DNA of 64,000 nucleotides, taken from contig CALZFC010000252.1 in the NCBI GenBank assembly GCA_945643635.1, forward strand, positions 600,001 through 664,000, read 5' to 3'. The translations under genes were made by a program, and so were the position numbers. Numbering within the stretch: the stretch's first letter is position 1; each line of letters opens with the position of its first letter. Positions 22,519 to 34,789 of this stretch are shown here, in pieces. The notes under the pieces are model-generated. The model was given only the letters and a program-made list of their open reading frames with translations. It had not been told where the DNA came from and made no database searches. This DNA comes from Allodiplogaster sudhausi (lineage: Eukaryota > Nematoda > Chromadorea > Rhabditida > Diplogasteridae).

Positions 22519-24835
22519 ATGGAGAGTTCAAGTTCTTCCTCTCCGATGAAGTCTTCCTCAGAAGGAGCCTCGAAGGGTAATTCTTCCTCTCCCCACATCT
22601 CCACTTCCATCCCCGACATTTCCTCCCTCTCCAGTAGTCTCAGCATCAATGGCAAGGCTGAACTGACTGCTCTTCAGAAGAGAATTCAGATCCTCAAGCT
22701 CCAGGTTCATTCCCTTCTCTCTATTTACATGATAATTCAGAATGTTTCAGCTGCAGCAAAAAGATCTTGAGATAGACAAGGGAAGACGTGCCAGGGGAGA
22801 AGCCTCTGAGTTGGGTATGCAGATTCATGCTCTCAAGGTTATAGCTTATTTACAATTCTTAAAATATTTCAACCTTTGTTATCCTATAATTAGAAGTGAT
22901 TTATCTTACGATTTATTTTGTTCCCTGCTTTTCAATAGTATATGTAGATCATGTTATAGGTCAAATGCACAGCTCTATCTTCGATCTGCGAAGAACTTGG
23001 AGTCTGGTTGTCTAATGCAGATTCTGAACAGCAGCGTCGCTTTTCAGGTCACTTTTGCAAGTTCCTAAGTAGTAATCACCGCAAATTTTCTTACGAATAT
23101 AAAGATTTTTACTTGAAAAAGATAATAAGCACATGATTGCTGACCGCACATAGAAAACAATTATGTACTTTTAACGAAAGGGGAAATGGTCGATGATATT
23201 CAGAGAAATGATGCGCGCTGCAGAATGGGGAGGGGGATAATTATAATTGCAGCACTTATCATACTGATAAAACTATGGAATGTACTGAATTCGTGCTCCT
23301 TATCAACTAGTCATCCGATTTACAACGGCGCGTTAACACTAATTTATGCGTAACTCATTCCGTACTTCATTACAGAATATTTGTCTGTGTGTTGCTTATA
23401 AATTTACCCATTTTATCAAGTCGAAAATAGGAAAAAGTGTATATTAATATAATTTCACGCCTAGAAGTTGAAAAGGTTTACCGTGGACACTTCGATGATT
23501 TGAGAAACGTAGCGAATTCTCTGAAAGAAGAGAAAGGAAAAGCAGAGCAGGAGCTCCGCATCAGAGATACAAAGGTATTACCATATTTTATCTAACTTTT
23601 TAGGTTTCTTCTTTTACTATACCATTTTCAAAAAGCGTTGGTAATTAGGAATAAAAAAATTACAGATATCAGCGATAATTCATGAAAATGGCTATCTCCG
23701 CTGGGAGAACAAAACACTGAGCGAAGAAAGAAAAGAACTGCTTCGTAGATTGGAGAAAGAGAGCGCGGCCGCAGCCGAGTGCAAAGCACAAATTGCCGTG
23801 TTGACTGCCAAGAAAAACGGCGAAATCACAGCAAAGACAACCAGGTTTCCTCCTTTCATTTCATACAGTAAGCCAAGCACGTCTCAAATGTTCAGGCTAA
23901 CTCAAGAAATCAACAATGTTATGGTTGCCTCGACTTCTACTGTCGAACAATTGAAAAGAGCGCAAGAGGATAGAGAACGGGAATACGGTAGGCATGACTA
24001 CGTGGAGCAGACGAAGCTTACTCCTTGTGTCAGGGATGGCGTTGAGTCGAATGGCGAACGAGTTGTCATTTGTGAAGAGTGAGCTGGAGAGAAAGCGAGA
24101 AGCAGCGGCCCGCTTAGTGGCCACCATCGATGAGCTCACCCAAGACAACAGAAATCTCTATCAAGCTACCGCAGTCAGCCCCTTCTCTTCTTTATCTCTC
24201 TTAGATATTTCGATGTCTCTCTCTGGTTAAGGAGATTAGGAAAGAAGCGGAGAAAAGGCACGATGAAATGCAGAGGCGGTTTCGGCAGCTTCAGGACGAA
24301 TTTAAGGTTCTCTCACTATCTTCTGCTCTTATGATTACATTTTAAACCAGGTGACGGAAATGAGAAGAGTGAATGAAGTTGCTGATATGGAGAAGAGGCA
24401 TACAGACACCCTCGCCGAGCTAGAAGAAGAGAGGAAGGGCAGGCTGCAGCTCACTCAATTGCAGGTTAGGATAGTGGAGACATTCAGAAATAGAGAGAGA
24501 AAAGAGAGAGCAAGAAGAGAGAGCAAGAAGAGAGAGAGATAGAAAGCGAGAAGAGGGAGAGAGATAGAGGGAGAGGAAGAGATAAAGAAAGAGAGAGAGA
24601 TAAAGAGAAAGAAATGGGAGAGAGAGCAGAATAGAGAGAGAGAGAGAGACAACGGGCGTATCGATGCGGAGATAAGGAGCAGAATGTCAATCAGAATATT
24701 GTAATGAAGGGAGCGTGACTTGTTGAGATGGAGATGAGCCGCGATCTCTCCGAGCTTCTCTGTTTGGCTCGTCAATACAACTTCAAATTCACCTCCAGAG
24801 CCGCTGGAAGCAAAACATCATTTCGAGTGCAATAA
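22519..24835 (+). CDS. Unidentified coiled-coil protein
   Basis: Starts with a Ser-rich head (M-E-S-S-S-S-S-S-P-M-K) of about 45 residues, then runs almost wholly as heptad-like coiled coil. Exons read in phase: 22519-22704 (to K-L-Q), about 22752-22838, 22960-23047, 23466-23575, 23667-23843, 23898-23986, 24032-24174, 24231-24306, 24351-24465 and 24731-24835, ending R-V-Q then TAA at 24833-24835. Typical blocks are L-Q-Q-K-D-L-E-I-D-K, R-K-E-L-L-R-R-L-E-K-E and H-T-D-T-L-A-E-L-E-E-E. About 430 residues. No catalytic or binding domain is visible and I cannot name the family; a cytoskeletal, centrosomal or Golgi scaffold is possible but only inference. The ATG is immediately preceded by TTGCAG. 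A GA-rich tract lies in the last intron (24480-24650). Confidence 0.7.
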
Positions 24836-25745
24836 ATGATAAAACTCTCTCTATAATATGCTTGTATCAAAACATTTTACTACACTAACAACGAAAACAA
24901 AGACTTCAAGACATTTCATCTGCTTATTCTTTCAGCCTGCTCCCTCTTCTTTTACAGTTCTATCTCTCTACTCTCAATCTAAATGTATGTACATATTTAG
25001 CTCTTTCTGTATCGGTCCCCTTTAAACGTCAGACTCAGAGAAATGGGGTTTGTTGATGAATGCCACGGCCTGGGTCAAAAGCGAAATCCGCGTCTTCTCC
25101 CTCGGGGCATAAAAGCTTCCATTTGAGGAATACGCAGACTCTGAGAAATTGTGACAAGCTGCTATAAGGGTGGTAGTGAGCAGACTAAGAGAACAGAGGA
25201 AAAAGAGAGAGAGAGAGAGAGAGAAAAAGAGAGAGGGAGAGAGAGAGATCGTTTAGAGCGATACATCCTCGCTCGAAAACATGCTAGCAGGACTGTGGTA
25301 GATCTCAGAGGGAGTCGTCGGCTGATTGAGTCACAAAACAAAATTCAATTATTGGTGAGTATTTGATGTCAAATTGAAATATAAAAAGGATTGGTGACAT
25401 TTTATCACAAGATAAAGCAGAATACATGCGCACATGGAAATGAGCAGAAGAAACAAAGAATTTCACTGTGGAAGGCAACGAGAGAAATGAACGAGGAATG
25501 TCATAGTAAAGAACCCGTTTCTTTACAAATCAAATGTTGCTAACTTTCAGCTGTGGAAAATGAGTTATAATTTAAAGGCGCCATTGGGTCCGCTAAGACA
25601 GCGGCCAGTGCTGGAAGAAGCTCCCTCCCCTTCTCCGCCTCCATCAACTCGTCGCCCTCTTTCCACGTCAACGAATGTTTCCGTTGTTTGCGATGTTCTC
25701 ATACAGTCACTGAAAAACAAGGATTTTTCTTTCTATATAATCTAG
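24836..25745 (+). other. Possible 3' exons of an unidentified plus-strand gene
   Basis: About 25252-25353 is open and ends with a strong GTGAGT donor (residues L-V-D-L-R-G-S-R-R-L-I-E); it can be joined to an exon from about 25551 after TTTCAG, containing L-G-P-L-R-Q-R-P-V-L-E-E and a Pro/Ser-rich stretch, with a stop at 25743-25745. These may be alternative last exons of the coiled-coil gene or a separate gene. 24836-25150 shows nothing certain. Confidence 0.35.
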
Positions 25746-25895
25746 CCATTTTATGTGTCCCACTAATTCAAAAGGAGCCGTTAACAAATGGTTTTATAAG
25801 CGCGGCTCAATTTGCATTTGTCTAAAACGTAATTCCAGAAAGTTTGAACCATTCATTTCCCTCTTTCCAGGGGGAATCCCTCTCAATTCGACCAC

Positions 25896-28800
25896 TTACT
25901 TCTTAATTCGGCCCAGTGCAATTTCCTCTTCTTCAGCTTCTTCGTCTGACGCTTCTTCACGGTCATTCCATCTGGAAACATCGATTTATCCTCTTTTAGC
26001 TTCCAAAGAAAGCTGATATTCTAAAATAAGCAACTGATGTAAAGACAAGTAACCTTGAATAACGTTTGGTAGGGACCGAAATGTAGAATCCCATGTTGCC
26101 TGAGCAGCAAACCAAGACAAGCACGATAAGAAGAAAGCAGAAGAGAAGAAAGAGAAGAATTATTTCGATTCTACTCCATTCCAATATCGGTTCTCCATTC
26201 TTTTCAACTGCAAAATAATAGATTTATTACAATTATAATAATATTAAGCATTGAGGAAAACTTTTCTTAATTTATAATCGCTACAGCATCTATTTTTATG
26301 AATATTCAGAGGTAAGAAAAGAGAAAAGAGAAAAGAGAAAGCGTGATGTATAATGAGAGAGATGGAGAGAGAGCAAGAGAGAGGGACACACAAATAAAGA
26401 GAAAGAGAGCAAGAGAAAGGGACACACAGATAGAGAGAGAGAGAGAGGGGAGGAAGAAAGCAGAGAAAAGAAATGGAGTGAAAACGAGAAAGAACGGTAG
26501 TGAGTTATGGAGATAATTGAATGTAAGGAAATGAGGTTGGGTGAAAAGAAGCAGAGAAGAAGCTAACATTGGCAGAGCGGCCCGCTAAACGGAGAGAGAC
26601 AACTGCAGCGATGGCCGTGGATTCCCTCCAGGCATTCCCCGCCATTCAGACAAGGCGAGGAGACACAGGAAGAGAGGAGATCTAGCGAGTTCAGCAGATA
26701 CATCCCTCTCCCATGCATTCCAACCATTACTCAAGACAAGCCACTTGCTCCTCCCCACTCCACCCAGTCGTCGTCTCCAAATCTAGCTATCCTATCCTTG
26801 TTTTTTACGTCAATATTGAAATATTGGAAGATACAGAAAGCAAAAAATGCATTTCTCATGGTAACCCCAGCGGGATACTCACTCATGCAAGAAAGGAAGA
26901 GAAGAACACAAACCAAGCAGTGATTGCGAACACCGGAAGTTGATGTCTTCGAAGCGACATTCTTCATCCGCTGAGCAGTTCGTCAACCGACACAAAGACA
27001 CCAACTAAACATGAAGAGAAAGATTAGAAGAATCAAGGAAGCACAGGGAAATATTCCAGTCCATTGTAATCCTTCTCTTTAAGACACTAGTCATAATACG
27101 TCGTCTAAGTAGATATCAAAGTGAATGAGTGTAAACGAATAGGCACTTCCCTTCACTCTCATTCCTTCTCTCGCTCTCTTTCTCTCTCTTTCTCTCTCTC
27201 TCTCTCTGTTTCTCTTTCTCTTTCTCTTTCTCTCACTCTCTCTCTCCTTCCTCCTCACTGTCTCTCAAACCCTTTTGCCATGCCCATTCATACAATAACG
27301 TTTCCTGATTATTTGTCTAATACTTTTCTCTAAGTTTACTTCAGACATTTGTATGATCTACGCATGTATGTATAATGTGCAAATTGTCATAGCCCCGGGC
27401 GAGCCAAAGTGCAACCGGTCGGCGCTGGTCGCCCCGCCCCTGCGGCTAGCGCTTACCTGCACTTCAGTGTTGAGAGAACAACCTCCCCAGGCGGCTGCCC
27501 CGGGCTCTGCCCTCCTTCCCTCCGTATTTAGATAGTATCATCATGCTATATTAAATGTAAGATAAAGATGTACATTAATATTAATAGATGTCGTCTCTTC
27601 CCGCTACACATAAGTACCTACACCACGGTACGACCGGTTGCACTTTGGCTCGCCCGGGGCTATGACAAAATAATAAAATGTTAAGAGAGAGAGAGAGAGG
27701 AATAACGAGAAGACAGGCTCACCCTGTACTGGCAGTGCCTGCCGAGGAAGAAGTTGGGACAGAGGCAGGAGTAGGAGTCAGAAGAAGTGGAGGAGATCCA
27801 TGAGGACGAGCTGGAGAGATTCGCAGGGTAAGGGACGCAGGTCCCTTCATTCCAGCAAGGGTAAGAATCACAAGGAGTACCGCCTGAACTTATCATTAGA
27901 CTTTAAAATGCATTTTAAAGTGGCAGATAATTTAAACCTTCTCCTCTCTCGCTCTGCTTGGTTCATTGGAATATTGCATTCTCATCATCCGTAGATTTGT
28001 GTAGACCTTTTCCTCAGACTCTCGGGGTACTTCACTTCCTCACTTGGTGAATATCCCATTATTCATAACATACACAATTTCATTTACCACGAGGCGCACA
28101 CTTTTTTACTTCAATTTCACTCTCTTCTGCACGCTCTCTCTCTCTCTCACTCCTCCTTCTCTCTCGCGCTCTCTCTCTTTCTCAGTCCTATTCTTTTCTC
28201 TCATCATTTCGTCACACACTCTCTCTCACTCCTTGCTCTTCACTTTCTCTCACAATGCTCTTCTTCGCCTTTCACCACTCTCTGTCTTTCTATCTCATTC
28301 TCTTCCTCGAACAATTTCCTCCCAAGCTCTCGTCTCCATCCCAATTCCACAACGACTTAATATCTCATTTACAAGTTCGACGTGTTCCCTAGCCAGGTAC
28401 CAAAAAGCAGAAAGTGAGAAGGAAGAGAGTGAGAGGAAACGCGATAGAATGGGGAGAGTGATAGACAAGGAAGAGAGTGAGAGAGAACACGAGAGAATGG
28501 TGAGAGAGGTGGACAGCAACAGGCCATTGAGATGACTGGGAAGAAATTGAAGATATAGTGGCTTATATTTGGCTGTCTTTCATGTGGAGCTCCTTTTCGT
28601 CTTCCTTCTCATCTCAACTCTGAGACTTCAAAGGAGTCAGCAGTGAGAACCGACTAGAGTCAGCGCCTACTCACATACTTTATTTAACACTCTCCAGACA
28701 TCCTCTCTGTTTCTCCATGCATTGGGCGATCTATCTTTCCCTCCCTCTCTCTCTGTTTCTCTCCCTTTCTCTCACTCACTCTCTCTCTCTCTCTCTTTCT

Positions 28801-29190
28801 CTCTCTATCTCTATTGCTGTTCCCTGCACTTCGATAAGCCCTTTAGCCTTGTCTTCCTTTCCTCGGCTTTTTCAATTTCTTGCTACGTGAGATTTCAAAA
28901 TAAATGATTTATAGCCAGCAATTACTTATCTGCTGTTGGTGCAAGGAGAAAAGGGAAAAGAAGAAGAGAAAGAGTGAATTGCTAACGATGAACGAGACGG
29001 GAGGCGACCCCCTCGAAGACCGGCTCCGTCTGCTCATCTCCAGGTCGCATTCTTCACAGAAGAAGGCACTCTCAATCCATAAGCATAGGAGTTATTTTCC
29101 CCACACTCTTTACGTCTGATTCGCAGACCCACGCTCATCACATTCAATACCGTACCCTTTTTTCCTCTTCCTATAACACTGTTCGTTTTC

Positions 29191-29238
<48 letters not shown>

Positions 29239-29939
29239 TGTCTCTTTTTCTCTTTCTCTGTCTATCTCTCTATCCCTTTAGTGGAATGAATTCAATTTTC
29301 TACGGCTATATTTTTCGCGAAACGATCTGAAAATTGTAGGCGTGAATCTGGAAGGACTCGGGAATCATGTCATCTCAACAGAAAAGGCGAGAAATTTCAG
29401 ATGTCGGCCAGGAGGAAAAAGAAGAAGGAAGGACGGAAACATTGATGAAGAAAAGAGGAAAGCAGAGATATCGAAACATGTAATGAGAGTGGGGAAAGAA
29501 GAAAACGAAACAATGATTGAGAGAGAGTGAGAGAGAGAGAGAAACAGAGATGTGGGAGAAATGAAGGTGAGAGAAAGTGGGAAAGGAGCCACAGAGACTC
29601 ACAGACACCGACACGCTAAACGAAGAGAACCAAATGAGCAAAGAAGCTTGGAGAAGAGAATGGAGCTGGGGAGGAGGGAGTTAGAAATAGAGAGGGAGAG
29701 ATAGAGAGAATTACAATGAATTAGAGAGAAGGAGAAAGGATGAGAAGAATGGCTACTCTTCGCACTGCACAAAGGACGACGCTTCTGTTGCCAGCCTCAT
29801 TTGAAAGACTGGAAACGAAGGAAGGAGAGGGAAAGAAAGAGAGGGGAGAAAAGAAGGAGCACAGAGAAGGAAAGAGGCATAGAGAGCGAGCGAGAGAAAG
29901 AGAGAGAGAGAAAGAAAGAGAAAGAGAAAGAGAGAGTGC

Positions 29940-29975
<36 letters not shown>

Positions 29976-31260
29976 GGATAGTATGAAGACCCAGGGGCTT
30001 CGGCGGATCTCACAATCAGCGAATAACACACTGTGCAGTCCTCAGAAAGGGCACAATGGTTGTGTAGTCTGAAGAAGGGAGAGGTAAGAGAAGGAAAATT
30101 CAGAGATATTTTAGAGGAAGGAGGATACCAGAGAAGTGGCCACTACGCAGGCATCGTAAGGGATTCTTCATGAGGCATGACAAGAAGATACAAAACGGCG
30201 ATGGATGAAAGAGTAGCAGAGAGAAAGAGAGAAAGCGAGAAAGCGACAGAAAAAGAGAGAAAGCGAGAGAGAAAGAGAAGAAGCTAAGAGAAAGAGAAGG
30301 AAGGTGGGCTGTTGTACACGAGGCAAATCTCGTAGAATACCTCGGATAGCCTCGAGAAGGTGACCCTCGCCCTCCGCTGCCAGTGCTCCTTCTCTCCTGC
30401 TTCCTCCATGTCGATCTTGCTCTTCCACGCTCGAGCCTCTCTTCCCCGCAAACTCTTTTCTTCCCGTGTTCCTCTTATTCTCTCTCACTTTCCTCTCTGT
30501 TCCTCCCTCTCTCAGCCTCCATTTCTTATCTCTCTCGCTTTCCTCTCTGTTCCTCCCTCTCTCACCCTCCATTTCTTATCTCTCTCGCTTTCCTCTCTGT
30601 TCCTCTCCCTCTCACCCTCCATCTCTTATCTTGGTTCCATTGCACCCACCTCCAAGCTTGGTTTTCTTTTTTTCTTCTCCGGATAAGTTCTTCATGCACG
30701 ATCCCGTCTGTCTCCTATTCTGTAAAGATGGATGGAGATAAGATGAGAACATTAGAGGAGATAGAGGTAGGGGGAGAGAGATAAATAAAGAGAAAGAGAA
30801 CGAAAGAGATCGAAAGAGATAGAGAGAGGAAGAGATAGAGAGAGAAAGCAAGGAAAGAGATGGTGAAAGAGGAAGAATGTGAACAAATAAAACTCAAAAT
30901 AGTTGCAGATGCATTGAAACTAGAGCTAAAATAGTGTACTGAAGACGAGAAGAAACAACTAAGCTGAAGATGAATGAATTAAGGAAGTAACTGAATACAG
31001 ATATGACACTCAAATAGAACGTACAGTACCGCTGAAGATCGAAGGGTGATCGATGCACCAACGACACCTCGATCTTGGTTGCTTCTGTAGCGTTGCACTC
31101 TTTCTTTTTTATTATTATTTTTCACTTGAATTTACTCACAAAGATGAGGGTGTCATTGTTCTCAGAATAACTCTGCAGAAGAACACAACTTCTTGGCTCT
31201 TTCTAAATCGGTAACTATGAACTGCAGAAGAAACACAATGCGGCTCTGCCAGATGTACAC
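25896..31260 (-). CDS. Single-pass membrane protein with EGF-like domains; N-terminal exons unresolved
   Basis: The C-terminal exons are clear and in phase: 27883-27723, 27004-26914, 26681-26568, 26207-26054, 25971-25896 (TAA). They encode an EGF domain (C-D-S-Y-P-C-W-N-E-G-T-C ... C-L-C-P-N-F-F-L-G-R-H-C), a second Cys-rich unit (C-R-L-T-N-C-S-A-D-E-E-C), a canonical EGF domain (C-V-S-S-P-C-L-N-G-G-E-C ... C-S-C-L), a hydrophobic membrane span of about 22 residues, and a short acidic tail ending G-R-I-K-K. Upstream candidate exons include about 31096-31032 (N-A-T-E-A-T-K-I-E-V-S-L), 31170-31138, 30460-30330 and 30040-29985 (Y-S-L-I-V-R-S-A-E-A). The last resembles the end of a cadherin repeat, so a cadherin/EGF protein is possible. 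Introns are full of CT/GA tracts. Cell-adhesion or signalling at the surface is inferred. Confidence 0.6.
27385..27667. mobile_element. 283-bp MITE with 37-bp terminal inverted repeats
   Basis: Left end TGTCATAGCCCCGGGCGAGC continuing to CAACCGGTCG is matched by its exact reverse complement at the right end (27631-27667). AAAT flanks both ends (27381-27384 and 27668-27671), a likely target-site duplication. The interior holds a GC-rich stretch and short AT-rich DNA with no coding frame. It lies in an intron of the EGF membrane protein gene. Confidence 0.88.
30478..30632. repeat. Three tandem copies of a roughly 50-bp pyrimidine-rich unit
   Basis: The unit contains CTTTCCTCTCTGTTCCTC and CCTCCATTTCTTATCTC, repeated three times with few changes. 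Confidence 0.8.
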
Positions 31261-31514
31261 TAGTGAAAGGCCCACTATATTCTTGCTGCTTTCACTACTC
31301 CTTCTTCTCCATTATTTCCCTTTTCTTTATCTCGTTCCACTCCCACCTCTCTCCCTCTCTCTTTCTCTCTCAGTGTCTCTCTCCCTACACTTTCTCCTTT
31401 CTTCTCTCTCTCCCTCTCTCTCTCTCTCTATCTCTCTCTCTCGCTTTCTCTCGCTCTATCTCTCTCGCTCTCTCGCTCTCTCGCTCTCTCTCTCTCTCTC
31501 CCCCCTTTCTCCTT

Positions 31515-31566
<52 letters not shown>

Positions 31567-31764
31567 GCTTTCTCTGCAATACCGCCTTTGACTTGTCCAT
31601 TCATCGAATCCTTCATGCGTAGCCGTTGTCTTCCGCTCCTCGGCAGCACCTTTCAATTCTTCTTTCTTTCTCCCTCCCTTTCTCTCTCTTTCGCATTCTC
31701 TCAGTCCATATTCGATTCCAGAAATTCGTCTTCCAGATATATCGAATCATTTTTATGGAAGAAT

Positions 31765-32028
31765 CTAAGAGAGTGTTTCGTGGCAAAGATTGAAAAATTT
31801 CTTGACTGACCCTTCAATCACAGCACTCTTGAATTGGCTTGCAGAAGAAGAATCACCAATCGTGCTCCTGCTAAGAATCTTATCAACTTTAATGAATAAC
31901 GACAGCAAATTTCGCTGAATGCAAACAGTCAATGACTCTTCCATTGTCCGAGTACAATTCTGATCTAATGACATGTATGTACATATCACAAAAATAAATA
32001 GCATCGACAAAAGTGTGACACTATACAT
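31765..32028 (-). CDS. Small secreted-protein candidate, single exon
   Basis: An 87-codon frame starting M-Y-S-V-T-L-L-S-M-L-F-I-F-V-I, a plausible signal peptide, followed by a mature part with three or four Cys (N-C-T-R-T, T-V-C-I-Q, N-L-C-H-E) and an amphipathic middle. Stop TAG at 31765-31767. It lies 160 bp downstream of the Ras-like gene on the same strand. Unlike its surroundings it is not low-complexity. I know no matching family. It could instead be part of the EGF gene or chance. Confidence 0.35.
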   Translation of the reverse strand: MYSVTLLSMLFIFVICTYMSLDQNCTRTMEESLTVCIQRNLLSLFIKVDKILSRSTIGDSSSASQFKSAVIEGSVKKFFNLCHETLS

Positions 32029-32189
32029 ATGTATGTATGTATATGGTGAGATTACATGATTAAAGTAGACTCAGCTACCCGTTAGCATAACATAGAGAAG
32101 TGAGGGAAGATTGAAAGAGAATGAAAGATGGAGAAGTCTTGATGATAATAGAAAAATATATAGGAGCTAGGCAGACGAGAGAAGGGAGA

Positions 32190-33014
32190 CTACATGATAG
32201 TGCACGCTCTAGACTGAGTTGGTTTGTGTGAAGGAGGAGGAGGAGAAGGAGATGAAGGGAGGGGAACAGCTTGATTGTGAGGGGGAGAACGAGGGGAGTC
32301 CTTCTCAGTGGACGTCGACTTGCTTCTGCTCTTGATCTTCTTGAGATTCAGTGGCAGAGAGATCGAGAGAGACTTCGAGGGAGGACGGGCTGCCTTCGCT
32401 GCTTCCAGCATCTCCTGCAGCAGTTGGAGGGCGTCGGCCGACGTGAAGTCGAGCAAAGAAACGCGCTGCAGACGAGAGAAAGCGCCGAGACGAGCCGCGA
32501 ACTCCTCCCCCTGCACAACAACTCCTTCTTGCCTGTCACCTTCTCTCGCCGTCTTCCTACCTGAGCCAAGTCAACTCTTTGATTCTCCCGAGCTCCTTTT
32601 ATCTTCTCCATTGATTCTCTTCTTCTTATTCCCAGACTCGAAGAACTTTCACAGCGATCGGATTCATAACCTGCAAACACTTATTTGTTCCTGAATCGAT
32701 TGCTTCCAATCTTACTGTATTTTATTTTTCTTAAAAAAAACTAGAATGCTGTTAAATGTATTTCGGAGAAAGCCTGTGAATTGGGTAAATGGCGTCCTAT
32801 GTAAATCCCTTCTCTTATTTCTACTGACCTTCCGAGACCGACTCGACTCCTGAAGAGTTGCACTCCGCTTCTTCTTCGTCTACGTCGCAGATCACCCGCA
32901 CGGGACAGGCCTACAGGTGCATAACAGTTAGAGATAGATTATGGATCAGGTAAACTGAGTAGCACGACCATCCATCATTTGAGAGAGTGAGAGAGAGAAA
33001 GAGAGAAAGTGAGT

Positions 33015-33059
<45 letters not shown>

Positions 33060-33772
33060 CAAGCGAGAGAGATAGAAGGAATGAAAATATAAAGAGAGAG
33101 AGAGAGAGATAAGGAGAGAGAAGTCCTATGGCAGGTAAAAGTGAATTGACCTTTTTACGAAGCGAGAGGAGTGCTGGAATATCAGCGAGAGCGGTGAAAG
33201 AGGCGGCCGAGCACTCAGAGTAGAAGAGAAGAATGACATCTGCGGTGCGAACTGCCATTTCACGGCCGCCAGTGCGCGCCAAGCCAGGATCATTCACCTG
33301 AAGCAGAGCAAAGTCTTCAAACATTTTCAGCTTATTATCACATCTTCTGCTAACACTGTTATACTACTTAGAAAAAAATTATGTCATGACGGTCTTCAAA
33401 ACTAAAACTTTCTCTAGCGCCTCTGTTTTACCTTGTACTTCTTTCCATCTTCTTTCTTTCTCCTCTCTCCCTCTCTCGCTCTCCCTCTCGCTCTTTCTTG
33501 TTGTCTCTCTCTCTCACTCTCTTGCTGAGGCACAATTTCCATGACATTCTCAACCACTGGCAGAACCTTGCAAAAGCTCAAGATTGTTTGCTTTGTTACT
33601 CTTCAGTTACGGAGGAGACGGAATGTTTACTACTCAGCAGATTGGCAGGATTGGACGGGTCGGCACGGAAGTGCCCCTTGATTTTTTATGCTTTTAGTTC
33701 TTTAGGTACGAAGCACGTCCCTTTCTCACTCTCTTCCTGTAATTTTTTGTCACTTACGCTTGTTTCTTTCTT

Positions 33773-33815
<43 letters not shown>

Positions 33816-34357
33816 TTCACTCTCTCGCTCCCTCTCTCTCTCTCTCTCGCTCTCTCTCTCGTTCTCTAATTCCAGCTGACCTCAAGGATAGTGCTGTTAT
33901 CAGGCGAGCACAGAGTGAGATAGTGGGTGTCGGGATAGGCGGCATGTCTCTCATACGCCGAGGCAGCTGAGCACATCTTGTCGAACTGAATACTTCACCG
34001 CTTTTTTCCAACTTTGCTCATCCAATAAATGAGGTAATCTGGATTACTGTTGTAGGATACAGACCGCGCTTGGAAATAAATGCTCGTCATTATAAATATT
34101 GACCAGCAAAAGAGAGAACCGTTGTAACCTTGTTAATTTCATTGAAGCATACAACATTTGGAATGATCTTCATAAAGTAAACCATTTATGAAGAAATATG
34201 ATAAAGAAGGAGATAGTCGTTCACTAAGACGATAAAAAAAGAAGAAGAAAAAAGACAATGGATGACACCGAACCAGGAGAGACTTGCGAGGAACGCCAAG
34301 AAAGACGACATGGAGAGAAGGAGAAGTAGCCTTCGCAGATGCAGTCGAAGATGTCAT
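32190..34357 (-). CDS. Degenerate Ras-like small GTPase with a C-terminal CaaX box
   Basis: Six exons, all in phase: 34357-34274, 33985-33881, 33297-33151, 32910-32829, 32670-32561, 32510-32190; 282 residues. The Ras fold can be followed: beta-1 L-H-V-V-F-L-G (residues 15-21), then Y-P-D-T-H-Y-L-T-L, beta-3/G3 at I-L-E-V-N-D-P-G, A-D-V-I-L-L-F-Y-S, an S-F-T-A-L-A-D-I-P helix, a V-R-V-I-C-D-V-D strand, a G-E-E-F-A-A-R-L helix and a L-L-Q-E-M-L-E helix. The P-loop reads G-V-P-R-K-S instead of G-x-x-x-x-G-K-S/T, G3 reads D-P-G-L instead of D-x-x-G-Q, and the N/T-K-x-D motif is replaced by C-D-V-D. Nucleotide binding is therefore doubtful. The tail is a basic, Ser/Pro-rich region ending C-T-I-M, a prenylation motif. 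ATG abuts a TTGCAG. Role: probably a membrane-tethered signalling pseudo-GTPase (inference). Confidence 0.75.
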
Positions 34358-34449
34358 CTGCAATCAGCTATACGTTTGCAAAAAAAAAAAGAAGAAAGAA
34401 AAAAGTCATTGCATAATGTAACTCAAGATCGAGAAAGTGAAAAGGCGAA

Positions 34450-34752
34450 AAGAAGAAGGAAATAGAGAGGGAAGCTGAAAAATCAGTACAAAATCATAAA
34501 TTTGCTGAACTCCATATGAAATCTTTGAAGCAGATATAATGGCTATAGAGGTGAAAGTAAGATAACAAGTCGCGTGCAAGAACTTGAAGGAAACCTACTT
34601 CGAACCCTCGCCTGGATAATACAGAGGCAGAATAGAAAGGAATGGGAGAAAGGGAGATACACAGAGAAGTGCAGAGAAGAGAGGGAGAGAGAGATAGAGA
34701 GAGAGAGTGCATAGAGTGAGTGAGTGAGAGAGATTAGAGAGATGAGAGGGAG

Positions 34753-34789
<37 letters not shown>

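Noticed and set aside
29721..30072. Arg/Glu-rich plus-strand frame of 110 codons
   Set aside because: Mostly GA microsatellite; opposite strand has a short block that may be a genuine exon.
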